Positions 1 through 7,309 of a stretch of DNA of 8,278 nucleotides are shown one piece after another. The stretch's first letter is position 1. Each line of letters begins with the position of its first letter. The position numbers and the translations under genes were made by a program. Below the pieces are notes generated by a model that was given only the letters and a program-made list of their open reading frames with translations, did not search any database and was not told where the DNA came from. The DNA lies in contig DATIFQ010000013.1 of assembly GCA_035455185.1 (NCBI GenBank), positions 1 through 8,278 on the forward strand, written 5' to 3'. The stretch is from JAEHDI01 sp035455185. GTDB lineage: Bacteria > Acidobacteriota > Terriglobia > Bryobacterales > Bryobacteraceae.

Positions 1-645
1 CTCATTATGGGAATCCGGGAAACGCCGATGTCGCGCGGCCAGATGATCCAGCCGCTCGAACAATTCGGCGTGCGGCTCATGTCGATGGGCTTCCTCAGCT
101 CGGGCGACCGTCCGTTGATCTGGCGCGGTCCGATGCTGCACAGCGTCGTCCAGCAGTTCCTGCGCGGCGTCGAGTGGGGCGATCTCGACTATCTGATCAT
201 CGACCTCCCGCCCGGCACCGGCGACGTCCAACTGAGCCTGATCCAGACCGCTCCCATCACCGGGGCAATCGTGGTTACCACGCCCTCGGACGTCTCGCTG
301 GAAGACGCTCGGAAAGCCGTGAACATGTTCCGCCAAGTGCATGTCGAGGTCCTTGGGATCGTCGAAAACATGAGCTACCTTGTCTGCCCGCACTGCGACA
401 AACGGGTGGATGTGTTCAGTTCCGGTGGAGGGAAACGCACAGCGGCAGAGATGGGTGTGAACTTCCTGGCTGAACTTGCGCTCGATCCGGAGGTGCGCGC
501 CGGCGGCGATTCCGGCCGGCCCGTCGCGCTCCGCGACGGGAACGACCCCCACGCGGCGGGTTACGTTCGGATGGCTGAGGCTACTGTCGCGCGGATTACC
601 GAGGTCGGTGCTCCCACCGCTCCGCGGATGGAGATCTCGGAGTGA
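1..645 (+). CDS. mrp: Mrp/ApbC (NBP35-type) iron-sulfur cluster carrier ATPase, 3' part
   Basis: This is the C-terminal 214 residues of a P-loop ATPase of the Mrp/ApbC/NBP35 family, which binds an Fe-S cluster and passes it to apoproteins in the cytoplasm. The frame is open from the first base (the codons before the first ATG read Leu-Ile, as in the family's conserved Met-Gly-Ile region), so the gene begins upstream and the deviant Walker A loop is outside the window. Visible marks are the Walker-B/switch segment DYLIIDLPPGTGD at about residues 63-75, and the ENMSYLVCPHC segment, whose CxxC pair (about residues 129 and 132) binds the cluster at the dimer interface. The C-terminus is of normal kind and ends in TGA. 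It is the only + strand gene and converges on the DUF362 gene 49 bases away. Family assignment is sure; the exact client proteins are unknown. Confidence 0.95.
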   Translation, partial: LIMGIRETPMSRGQMIQPLEQFGVRLMSMGFLSSGDRPLIWRGPMLHSVVQQFLRGVEWGDLDYLIIDLPPGTGDVQLSLIQTAPITGAIVVTTPSDVSLEDARKAVNMFRQVHVEVLGIVENMSYLVCPHCDKRVDVFSSGGGKRTAAEMGVNFLAELALDPEVRAGGDSGRPVALRDGNDPHAAGYVRMAEATVARITEVGAPTAPRMEISE

Positions 646-650
646 TTGCG

Positions 651-688
651 CTGCCGTAGCATGGCGCAGGTCTCCCGACCTGCCGTAG
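651..688. repeat. Palindrome with flanking direct repeats in the convergent gap
   Basis: The 49 bases between the two convergent stop codons hold a perfect inverted repeat, GCAGGTC-TCCC-GACCTGC (666-683, 7-bp stem, 4-base loop). The 9-mer CTGCCGTAG occurs at 651-659 and again at 680-688; the second copy overlaps the right arm of the stem. No T-run follows the stem on either strand, so it is a poor match to a classical intrinsic terminator. Its position still fits transcript-end formation for both genes, or a REP-like dispersed element. The structure is read directly; the role is inferred. Confidence 0.6.
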
Positions 689-694
689 AGCTTC

Positions 695-1972
695 TTAGAT
701 CTTGTACCGATCGTAGTCGAACGGTTCGTTCACTAGGTGGAACAGCGGCTCGCTCTCGCGCTGGAGATAGTAGGTCTTGAGCGCCGCTCGCGGGAACTCC
801 GAGAGCTTTCGCGCCACCGGTCCCTGGTCCGTCCATTCGAAGACCGGAATCTCCCAGGGGTTGAAGGTATGGCACAGGCCGCGTTCCTTCGCGATGCGGT
901 ACAGGTGTACGTTGCCCGGTTCGTGGCCGCCCAGATAAAGGCCGATCACGTCCACCAGAAACTTGTCCTTGCCGAACATCACCAGGTTCGTCAGGTGATC
1001 GTTGCCGATGCCGAATCCGTCGCCGTCGCGCCCGACAATTCCCTCGATCATCGCCAGGCCGGTTTTCAAGACGCTCGTGTTGTCGCATGTCTTGTGCGCC
1101 CAGATTTCCTGGTGCATCGGACTGAGTTGTGCCCGGCTGTTGTACCGTCCGTACGTGCGGACGTGCCGCTCGAAGAACTTCTTTACGGTCGCTTCGGCCT
1201 CCGGCTGGATGTCCCCCTTCATGATGTCCGACACGCCCGTCACGCCCTGCCAGCCTTGGCAAAACCGCGTGAACGGAAGCACAACCAGCCCTTGCTCGTT
1301 CTTCGCGGTCAGCGTCAGGCACATGCCGTGCGACTTCCATTTGGCGATGTTGAACAGCCAGGTGTCGGGCTCGTTCACCGGCGCGTAGTGCGGGATTCGC
1401 TTGAAGATCACTCCATCCGACACCTTGCTCCACGTCAGTTCGTAGCCGTCCTTGAAATGGCGCGCCCGGCGCTCGCACTCGTTCATCTCGATCCCATGGC
1501 GCTCGTTGATGTCGACCCAGCCGCGAACATTCCAGAGGTGAAACGAGTTGGCTTCTATGAAGTGGAACTTTTTGAGCCCGATCTCCTTCATCCCGATCAC
1601 CAGGCCCTCATAAAAATGCGGATCGGTGCCGGTGCCCCAGTTCTCCTGAAGCGGGCGGCGTCTCTCCGGAATGCTCGTATGGTTCGGTTTTAGGATGATA
1701 CGGTGCGTCACCGGGACGCCGGCGCGCTCCATCGGCACGAAGATCTGGCGCGCAAGCGAAAGGCCCTCTGCCTGCACGGCTGCGGCGTCCATCTTGTCGG
1801 CAACATGTGTACGGCGGATGAACACCGCCTTCGGATTGCTCTCAATAAACGTGTGCAGACCGAAGTATGCCTGCGGCGCACGGCTGGCTGCCGCATTCAG
1901 CCGGAAACCGGCGGCCGCTCCTGCCGCCGCCATTGTCCCAGTGCGGATAAAGTTTCGCCGGCTCAGTGTCAT
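695..1972 (-). CDS. Tat-exported DUF362 domain protein
   Basis: This is a 425-residue protein with a twin-arginine signal at its start: SRRNFIRTG at residues 4-12, then an Ala/Gly-rich hydrophobic stretch to about residue 29, so export in folded form is likely. The mature part matches the DUF362 pattern as I know it: ILKPNHTS (93-100), NIAKWKSHG (208-216) followed by LTAKNEQG (221-228), and a late VDVIGLYLGGHEP segment (340-352). Some DUF362 proteins carry ferredoxin-type cysteine clusters; this one has only scattered cysteines, so no cluster is evident. The biochemical role of such proteins is not known to me. The start is supported by AGGGGAG 6 bases before the ATG and by the Tat motif directly after it. 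It lies 25 bases behind the unknown 427-residue gene, so the two are probably co-transcribed. Confidence 0.85.
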   Translation of the reverse strand: MTLSRRNFIRTGTMAAAGAAAGFRLNAAASRAPQAYFGLHTFIESNPKAVFIRRTHVADKMDAAAVQAEGLSLARQIFVPMERAGVPVTHRIILKPNHTSIPERRRPLQENWGTGTDPHFYEGLVIGMKEIGLKKFHFIEANSFHLWNVRGWVDINERHGIEMNECERRARHFKDGYELTWSKVSDGVIFKRIPHYAPVNEPDTWLFNIAKWKSHGMCLTLTAKNEQGLVVLPFTRFCQGWQGVTGVSDIMKGDIQPEAEATVKKFFERHVRTYGRYNSRAQLSPMHQEIWAHKTCDNTSVLKTGLAMIEGIVGRDGDGFGIGNDHLTNLVMFGKDKFLVDVIGLYLGGHEPGNVHLYRIAKERGLCHTFNPWEIPVFEWTDQGPVARKLSEFPRAALKTYYLQRESEPLFHLVNEPFDYDRYKI

Positions 1973-1997
1973 GCCGATCTCCCCTTTGCTCTACAGT

Positions 1998-3281
1998 CTA
2001 ACTGAAGACGATCACACCGAGGCGCCTCAGTTCCGGAACGTAGACTTCCGTCGTTGTCCCCCGCTTCACCGCCTTCAGCGGCACGGGAGCCGCCTCGGGA
2101 CGCAACAGCGTCGCCTTGGCGTAGTGTCCCTGAATCCGCGCGGGAAAATCCATGTCGACAGGCGCCCCGTAGTTGATCGCGCACAACACCGCCGCCCCGG
2201 GTGCGGGTCCGGTCTTCGGACCGGCGGTCGCGAGCGCGATCACGCTGTGAGCGTTCCAGAGGCGCACCGCCCGCTGTTTCTGCGTCACGATGTCGATCAC
2301 GTCGAGCGCAAACTCGCTCGGATCCGCAATCTGCTCGCGGTATGCGATGACTTGTCCCCGTCCAAGCGAGAAAAAGTCGCGGTCCTCCTGCGCGCGAACG
2401 TGCTTCAGTTCCGGCGCCCGCCACCACGCCTTTTCCCCCGGTGCGTCAACCACAAGACTACAGCCGGCTTCCGCGAGCGCCAGCAGTTTCCTGCGCGCCT
2501 CGGGAGTCGGGTCGGAAATACTAGCCGCGACGAGAGCCAGGCAGTGCGGATTCGGCGGTGGCGGCGCGGCGGCCGAGGCAAGCCTCGGCGAGACGTTCTG
2601 GCGGTACATCAGGTTCACCAGTTCGGCCGTGATGTCGTCCTCCACGAGAGCGGTTGCCACAGGCAGAACGGGTTGCCCGAAAAGCGACCGGTGCTCGCGC
2701 AGCCACGCGGCCGTCCGCCCTAACTGGCGCCACGCCGTTCCTGTTTTCTCATCACCTTCCAGGAGCGCTTTGCAGAACCTTGGCTCCACCGCCAGCAGGA
2801 AGTTCCCGCCGTTGGCCCATGCCTCGATCAGGGCGAGTTCCAGCGAATCGTGCGGCACGACGCGGTCCGGTTTGAGCCCGGCTTCCTCATTCGGAAGGTA
2901 CCCGAGAACCGCGGGCTGCTTCGGGTACATCGCGCGGAGGTAGCCGATCCAGAATCCGTTCGCGTCGATCCACGGCTGCCGGCTTGCGCTCGCGACTTCG
3001 TCGTTGTGGCCCCTGGCGCCGCCGCGACTGATGCCGGGCCACAGGCCGGCCTTCAAAGCGGCCGGTTTCACGGGCGCCTTGTGCATCTCCTCGACGCCGA
3101 GCAATGGGATATCGGCCGGGTCCGCCGTCTTCAATCCTGCCTGCCGGCACGCTTCCGCGAACGCTGCATCGACGCGCGGAGGCAGGACCGCGGTGGCTCC
3201 GCATTGTTTCAGCAGTGGGATGTGTTTCGGATCAAGGTCATCCCAACGGATGACAACGTCGGAAGAGAGATCAAGAGGCAT
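1998..3281 (-). CDS. Unknown 427-residue protein, possibly glycosidase-like
   Basis: I do not recognise a named family. The reading frame is a real gene by position (on the sdh strand, 39 bases after sdhB and 25 before the DUF362 gene) and by a coherent protein-like sequence. Residues 10-60 look like the start of a barrel (RWDDLDPKHIPLLKQCGATAV). Residues 105-170 have NGFWIGYLRAMYP, PAVLGYLPNEEAG and an alternating ALIEAWANGGNFLLAV stretch. Residues 205-330 look alpha/beta. The C-terminal 90 residues look like a beta domain (VLCAINYG at 365-372). This layout loosely recalls multi-domain glycoside hydrolases with a barrel, a glutaminase-like middle and a beta C-terminus, but I cannot point to catalytic acids, so the function stays open. 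No signal peptide is visible. No other ATG, GTG or TTG lies in frame between this ATG and the upstream stop, so the start is fixed, although a hairpin covers the place where a ribosome site would be. Confidence 0.85.
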   Translation of the reverse strand: MPLDLSSDVVIRWDDLDPKHIPLLKQCGATAVLPPRVDAAFAEACRQAGLKTADPADIPLLGVEEMHKAPVKPAALKAGLWPGISRGGARGHNDEVASASRQPWIDANGFWIGYLRAMYPKQPAVLGYLPNEEAGLKPDRVVPHDSLELALIEAWANGGNFLLAVEPRFCKALLEGDEKTGTAWRQLGRTAAWLREHRSLFGQPVLPVATALVEDDITAELVNLMYRQNVSPRLASAAAPPPPNPHCLALVAASISDPTPEARRKLLALAEAGCSLVVDAPGEKAWWRAPELKHVRAQEDRDFFSLGRGQVIAYREQIADPSEFALDVIDIVTQKQRAVRLWNAHSVIALATAGPKTGPAPGAAVLCAINYGAPVDMDFPARIQGHYAKATLLRPEAAPVPLKAVKRGTTTEVYVPELRRLGVIVFS

Positions 3282-3290
3282 TGTTATGCA

Positions 3291-3317
3291 CCCGCGCGGC
3301 CCTCGGAGCCGTGCGGG
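3291..3317 (-). promoter_or_regulatory. GC-rich hairpin between sdhB and the downstream gene
   Basis: Two 10-base arms, CCCGCGCGGC (3291-3300) and GCCGTGCGGG (3308-3317), are inverted copies with one mismatch, around a 7-base loop. In the - strand transcript this pairs nine G-C pairs with a single internal A-C mismatch. The stem begins 3 bases after the sdhB stop codon and ends 9 bases before the next start codon, so it covers the normal ribosome-binding region of that gene. No U-run follows it, which speaks against a standard intrinsic terminator. It may protect the 3' end of the sdh message, weaken read-through, or limit translation of the next gene. The structure is seen; the role is inferred. 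Confidence 0.6.
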
Positions 3318-3320
3318 AGA

Positions 3321-4091
3321 TCACCCGGAGAATTCCACCGTTTCCGGCCGTTCCGTAAATGACGCGGTGATGAAATCGCGGTTCATCCGGGCGATCACCT
3401 CTAGCTTAATCGACTTCGGGCACGCTGCCTCACAGGCTCCGATGTTGGTGCAACTGCCGAAAAGTTCCTCGCCCATGGCCGCGATCATGCTGAGCGCTCT
3501 GCGCTTGCGCTCCGGCTGACCTTGCGGCAGCAAACCGAGCTGGGAGATCTTCGCGCCCACGAACAGCGCCGCCGCGGCATTCGGGCACGCCGCGACGCAG
3601 GCGCCGCATCCGATGCAAGCCGCCGCGTCCATCGCTCTTTCCGCGATTTGCTTCGGGATCGGCACCGCGTTGCCGTCCGGCGCGCTGCCCGTCGATACGG
3701 ATATGTACCCGCCGGCCTGGATGATGCGGTCGAACGCGCTGCGATCCACCACCAGGTCTTTGATTACCGGAAAGGCGCGGGCCCGCCATGGCTCGACGTA
3801 GATCGCGTCGCCGTCCTTAAAGTGCCGCATGTGAAGCTGGCACAGCGTGGTCCCGGGCTGCGGTCCGTGAGCGACGCCGTTGACCATCGCTCCGCACATG
3901 CCGCAGATGCCCTCGCGGCAGTCGTGATCGAACGCCACTGGGTCCTCGCCCTTCGTCATCAGCTCTTCATTCAGGACGTCCAGCATCTCCAGGAACGACA
4001 TCTCGGGGCTGACGTCCTTTAACTCGTAGCGAACCATGCGTCCCGGCGCGTGTGCATTCTTCTGCCGCCAGATGTGGAGAGTGATCTTCAT
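3321..4091 (-). CDS. sdhB: Succinate dehydrogenase iron-sulfur subunit
   Basis: This 256-residue subunit carries electrons from the flavin of SdhA to the membrane hemes and quinone. All cysteines for three clusters are present: C58, C63, C66 and C84 for [2Fe-2S] (CREGICGMC, then C84), and C159, C162, C165, C169, C214, C220 and C224 for the [4Fe-4S] and [3Fe-4S] clusters (CIGCGACVAACP and CTNIGACEAACP). Length is normal for the family. The sequence follows the B-type/non-classical group paired with a single cytochrome b subunit rather than the E. coli type. The start codon overlaps the sdhA stop by one base (TAATG), with GGAG 9 bases upstream inside sdhA, so translation is probably coupled. 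Nothing is missing or broken. SdhB versus fumarate reductase FrdB cannot be told from sequence alone; an aerobic SDH is the likelier reading given the nearby E2 gene. Confidence 0.96.
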   Translation of the reverse strand: MKITLHIWRQKNAHAPGRMVRYELKDVSPEMSFLEMLDVLNEELMTKGEDPVAFDHDCREGICGMCGAMVNGVAHGPQPGTTLCQLHMRHFKDGDAIYVEPWRARAFPVIKDLVVDRSAFDRIIQAGGYISVSTGSAPDGNAVPIPKQIAERAMDAAACIGCGACVAACPNAAAALFVGAKISQLGLLPQGQPERKRRALSMIAAMGEELFGSCTNIGACEAACPKSIKLEVIARMNRDFITASFTERPETVEFSG

Positions 4092-6004
4092 TACTTGTAA
4101 CTCCGTTGTGACGGGATCACGTATTCGAATTTCAGCGGCTCTTTGTGCAATATGGGCCGCCTATCCGCTCCCTGGTATTCCCAGACCGCCGCGTGACAAT
4201 AGCCCTCGTCGTCGCGCAACGCCTCGCCCTCGGGCGTCTGGTACTCCTCCCGGAAGTGACCTCCGCACGACTCGTTGCGTTCCAGCGCATCCAGGCATAT
4301 CAGCTCGCCCAGTTCGAGGAAATCCGCGACCCGGCCCGCCTTTTCCAGACATTGATTGAACTCCTCGTTCGTGCCAAGGACGTTGACGTTCTTCCAGTAT
4401 TCCTCGCGCAGCGCCGGAATTTTCTCCAACGCTTGCCTGAGTCCGGCGGCGTTCCGCGCCATCCCGCAATCCTCCCAGAGGATCTTGCCGAGTTCGCGGT
4501 GGAATGAATCGACGGTCCGCTTACCTTTGATCGACAGCAGCCGATTCGTGGCCGCAACGACGTTCTCCTCGGCTTCCCTGCATGCTGGGTTGTCTGGCCC
4601 CACCTTGTCTAGCTTCGCCGTGGCGAGGTAGTCGCCGATCGTGTAGGGCAGCACGAAGTAGCCATCGGCCAGGCCCTGCATGAGGGCGCTGGCGCCCAAA
4701 CGGTTGGCCCCGTGATCGGAGAAATTCGCCTCGCCGATCACGAACAGGCCCGGGACGTTGCTCATGAGCTGGTAGTCCACCCAGAGCCCCCCCATCGTGT
4801 AGTGCGTCGCCGGAAAGATGCGCATCGGCGATTCGTACGGGTTCTCGGCCGTGATGCGCTCGTACATCTCGAAAAGATTCCCGTAGCGCTCCGCGATGGT
4901 GTGCCGTCCGAGCCGCTGGATAGCGTCGGAGAAGTCGAGATAGACACCAAGTCCGGTCTCGCCGACCCCCCGGCCGTCGTCACACACCTGCTTGGCTGCT
5001 CGCGACGCCACGTCGCGCGGGACAAGGTTCCCGAAGGCCGGGTACCGCCGCTCCAGATAGTAGTCGCGCTCCGCCTCGGGGATCTCGGCTGCCGGCCGCT
5101 TGTCGCCTGCCTCTTTTGGAACCCAAATGCGGCCATCGTTGCGCAGCGACTCGCTCATCAAGGTCAGCTTCGACTGATACTCCCCCGTCACCGGAATGCA
5201 CGTCGGGTGGATCTGCGTGAAGCACGGATTGCCGAATCCCGCGCCCCGCTTGTACGACCTCCAGATTGCGGTAGCGTTCGATCCCTTGGCGTACGTCGCC
5301 AGGAAGAACGCATTCCCATACCCGCCTGTGCCGAGCACAACCGCATCCGCGAGATGGATGTCGATCTCTCCCGTGATCAGGTTCCGTGTCACGATGCCTC
5401 GTGCCCGGCCGTCGATCACGATCAAATCCAGCATCTCGGTGCGTGGGAACATGGTCACGTTGCCCGCTGCTACCTGGCGCATCAGCGCCTGGTACGCGCC
5501 GAGCAGCAATTGCTGGCCCGTCTGCCCCCGCGCATAGAACGTCCGCGAGACCTGCGCGCCTCCGAACGAGCGGTTCGCGAGCATTCCGCCGTACTCCCGC
5601 GCGAACGGAACACCCTGTGCCACGCACTGGTCGATGATGTTGACGCTCACCTGCGCCAGCCGGTACACGTTCGACTCGCGGGCGCGGAAATCGCCGCCCT
5701 TTACCGTGTCGTAAAACAAACGGAAGATGCTGTCGCCGTCGTTCTGGTAGTTCTTCGCTGCGTTAATGCCGCCCTGCGCCGCGATGCTGTGCGCCCGCCG
5801 CGGGCTGTCCTGGAAGCAGAAGGCTTTGACGTTATACCCCAGCTCGCCGAGCGTCGCCGCGGCCGAGCCTCCGGCAAGCCCCGTGCCCACCATGATGACA
5901 CTGAACTTACGCTTGTTCGCCGGGTTGACTAGCTTCATCTCGAAGCGGTACTTGTCCCAGCGCTGCTCGATCGGGCCTGACGGGATCCTGGCGTCCAGTT
6001 TCAT
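4091..6004 (-). CDS. sdhA: Succinate dehydrogenase flavoprotein subunit
   Basis: This 637-residue catalytic subunit oxidises succinate to fumarate with covalently bound FAD on the cytoplasmic face of the membrane. The dinucleotide-binding loop VGTGLAGG is at residues 39-46. H72 in AHSIAAQGGI is the expected histidine for the 8-alpha-linked FAD. The active-site set is complete: H266 (QIHPTC), R330 (VPRDVASR, the proton-transfer arginine), H401 (HYTMGG) and R435 (GANRLGASALMQGL). The length and the long C-terminal part fit the Bacillus/Bdellovibrio-type subgroup of SdhA, which pairs with a B-type cytochrome subunit. The start has AGGAGC 6 bases upstream, and the gene follows sdhC after 13 bases. 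Direction of the reaction in the cell (SDH or fumarate reductase) is inferred, not shown. Confidence 0.97.
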   Translation of the reverse strand: MKLDARIPSGPIEQRWDKYRFEMKLVNPANKRKFSVIMVGTGLAGGSAAATLGELGYNVKAFCFQDSPRRAHSIAAQGGINAAKNYQNDGDSIFRLFYDTVKGGDFRARESNVYRLAQVSVNIIDQCVAQGVPFAREYGGMLANRSFGGAQVSRTFYARGQTGQQLLLGAYQALMRQVAAGNVTMFPRTEMLDLIVIDGRARGIVTRNLITGEIDIHLADAVVLGTGGYGNAFFLATYAKGSNATAIWRSYKRGAGFGNPCFTQIHPTCIPVTGEYQSKLTLMSESLRNDGRIWVPKEAGDKRPAAEIPEAERDYYLERRYPAFGNLVPRDVASRAAKQVCDDGRGVGETGLGVYLDFSDAIQRLGRHTIAERYGNLFEMYERITAENPYESPMRIFPATHYTMGGLWVDYQLMSNVPGLFVIGEANFSDHGANRLGASALMQGLADGYFVLPYTIGDYLATAKLDKVGPDNPACREAEENVVAATNRLLSIKGKRTVDSFHRELGKILWEDCGMARNAAGLRQALEKIPALREEYWKNVNVLGTNEEFNQCLEKAGRVADFLELGELICLDALERNESCGGHFREEYQTPEGEALRDDEGYCHAAVWEYQGADRRPILHKEPLKFEYVIPSQRSYK

Positions 6005-6017
6005 GAGTGCGCTCCTG

Positions 6018-6701
6018 TCATCGAATCAAGCCGGCCATCACCGACACCGGGATCGAAATGTTGCCCACCGCAATAAATATGGCGAATCCGGCTGCCAGCC
6101 GCTTCAGCAGTGGCGTGTATCGGGGATGGCTGAAACCGACTGTCTGAAACATGCTCCATACGCCGTGATACAGGTGCATGCAAAGAAGGACCATCGCCAC
6201 GATGTACGCGATGGACACCGCCGGAATCCGAAACCCGTTCACGACATTGTTGTAGACGTCCAGTTCGCGGTACGGAAGGTTGACCGAGCCCGTCGTCAAA
6301 TGCAGAATGTGGAACACAACGAATGCCGCGATGATCGGCCCGCTCCACAGCATGGTGCGCGATGCGTAACCCGCTGGGACGTTTTCCTCCTTCGCGTATC
6401 CTACCGGCCTCGCCCTTTTCTTCAGGATCCAGAGCTGGATGGACGTCGTCACGTGCAGAACTACAGCCGTCAGCAGCAGCAAGCGTACGACCCAAAGCAG
6501 CGCGGGTTTGGAGTGGAGGAATTCCGCGTATCTGTTGATCTGTTCCGGCCCGAGGTAGATCTGGAGGTTGCCCAGAAGGTGCCCAAGCACGTAACCGAAA
6601 AGGATCACCCCGGTGACGGCCATCACTACTTTCTTGCCGATCGAGGCCTGATAAAATCGCGTGGCCTGATCCAGGCGGACGCTCACTGCCGAAGAGCTCA
6701 T
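6018..6701 (-). CDS. sdhC: Succinate dehydrogenase cytochrome b558 subunit (B-type, di-heme)
   Basis: This 227-residue membrane anchor passes electrons from SdhB to quinone. Five hydrophobic segments can be seen at about residues 23-46, 68-92, 116-138, 160-185 and 200-224. A single five-helix anchor is the mark of a B-type enzyme, and accordingly no sdhD is present. Histidines at 41, 83, 134 and 176 have spacings of 42, 51 and 42. B. subtilis SdhC, as I recall it, has heme ligands at 28, 70, 113 and 155, with spacings of 42, 43 and 42, so helices I-II and III-IV match exactly and the middle loop is longer. Two hemes b are therefore expected. H131 and H179 are nearby and could be alternative ligands. 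GGAGAGG lies 4 bases before the ATG. It is probably the first gene of the sdhCAB unit. Confidence 0.95.
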   Translation of the reverse strand: MSSSAVSVRLDQATRFYQASIGKKVVMAVTGVILFGYVLGHLLGNLQIYLGPEQINRYAEFLHSKPALLWVVRLLLLTAVVLHVTTSIQLWILKKRARPVGYAKEENVPAGYASRTMLWSGPIIAAFVVFHILHLTTGSVNLPYRELDVYNNVVNGFRIPAVSIAYIVAMVLLCMHLYHGVWSMFQTVGFSHPRYTPLLKRLAAGFAIFIAVGNISIPVSVMAGLIR

Positions 6702-6739
6702 TGCACCTCTCCAAAGCGGTGGTTAATTACAAGAGGACT

Positions 6740-6745
6740 ATTGTA
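6740..6745 (-). promoter_or_regulatory. Possible -10 box upstream of sdhC
   Basis: The 83-base gap between the DinB-like gene and sdhC contains the only clearly AT-rich patch of the window (about 6722-6750). On the - strand it includes TACAAT, five of six matches to the sigma-70 -10 box, about 38 bases before the sdhC start. No convincing -35 box lies 16-18 bases upstream. This would allow sdhCAB its own promoter apart from the E2 gene. No riboswitch or other structure was evident in the gap. Confidence 0.35.
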
Positions 6746-6784
6746 TGCAAATCTCTGCGACTCGGTGGCGCCCATCCGCTCTCC

Positions 6785-7306
6785 TCACGGAGTCGTCTCG
6801 CCATGTGGCGCGGACCCCTTCAAGTGCCGGTAGTAGCCGGGATCCTGCCCGGTCAACTGTTTGGTCGCGAAGATGATCTGGCCGGTGTGCTGCGAGAAGT
6901 GCTCGACAACATGATAGATGGCCTCCAGCACGGTCACGTGGTACGCCTGAATCGTGACTTTCTCGGCGAGCCGCTCCGGCGTCACCTTCGCCAGGACATC
7001 CAGCGCTGCCCGGATAGTGCCTTCCATCCGCTCGGAGAGCTCCACCGGCTGTACCTCGCCCCGGGCGGCGAACTCCCGATCGCGCACACGCACATCCGCT
7101 TGTCCCCCGACACCATGTCCGACCCACTGCCTTACGTTGCCGCATAGGTGGAGCACGAGATTGCCGACGGCGTTCTCGCTGTCGGCGCCCCGCACCCACA
7201 CCTGCTCATACGTAAGCTTGTCCAGGCAATCCTGGATCCTCGAACTGAGCTGTGTCAGCTTCTCTGCCGAATAGCGGAGAAAATCTGCGGCAAGTTTCCC
7301 GTCCAT
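6785..7306 (-). CDS. DinB-fold protein of the DUF1572 type
   Basis: This 173-residue protein looks like a four-helix-bundle member of the DinB/YfiT superfamily, a group with putative metal-dependent enzymes such as thiol S-transferases. Three histidines fit the usual metal-binding triad: H53 (LVLHLCGN), H136 and H140 in VEHFSQHTGQI. The segment with H136 and H140 followed by GQII and a TK pair is typical of DUF1572. No substrate is known. It starts 3 bases after the stop of the E2 gene; AGGTG inside the end of the E2 gene, 9 bases before the ATG, can serve as its ribosome site, so it is very likely co-transcribed with E2. A link to 2-oxo acid metabolism is suggested only by position. Confidence 0.85.
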   Translation of the reverse strand: MDGKLAADFLRYSAEKLTQLSSRIQDCLDKLTYEQVWVRGADSENAVGNLVLHLCGNVRQWVGHGVGGQADVRVRDREFAARGEVQPVELSERMEGTIRAALDVLAKVTPERLAEKVTIQAYHVTVLEAIYHVVEHFSQHTGQIIFATKQLTGQDPGYYRHLKGSAPHGETTP

Positions 7307-7309
7307 GGT

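Noticed and set aside
651..688. Calling the convergent-gap palindrome a Rho-independent terminator
   Set aside because: No T-run follows the stem on either strand, so only a repeat or structured element is supported.
561..1478. A 305-codon open frame on the - strand across the end of mrp and the DUF362 gene
   Set aside because: It overlaps two real genes in other frames, has no ribosome site evidence, and its Arg-rich product resembles nothing known.
737..1693. A 318-codon open frame on the + strand opposite the DUF362 gene
   Set aside because: It is complementary to a clear DUF362 protein with a Tat signal and ribosome site; the antisense product looks like low-meaning GC-rich translation.
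4712..5932. A 406-codon open frame on the + strand opposite sdhA
   Set aside because: It lies wholly inside a gene with all catalytic residues. Long antisense frames are common in GC-rich DNA, and the product is Arg/His/Val-rich with no family resemblance.
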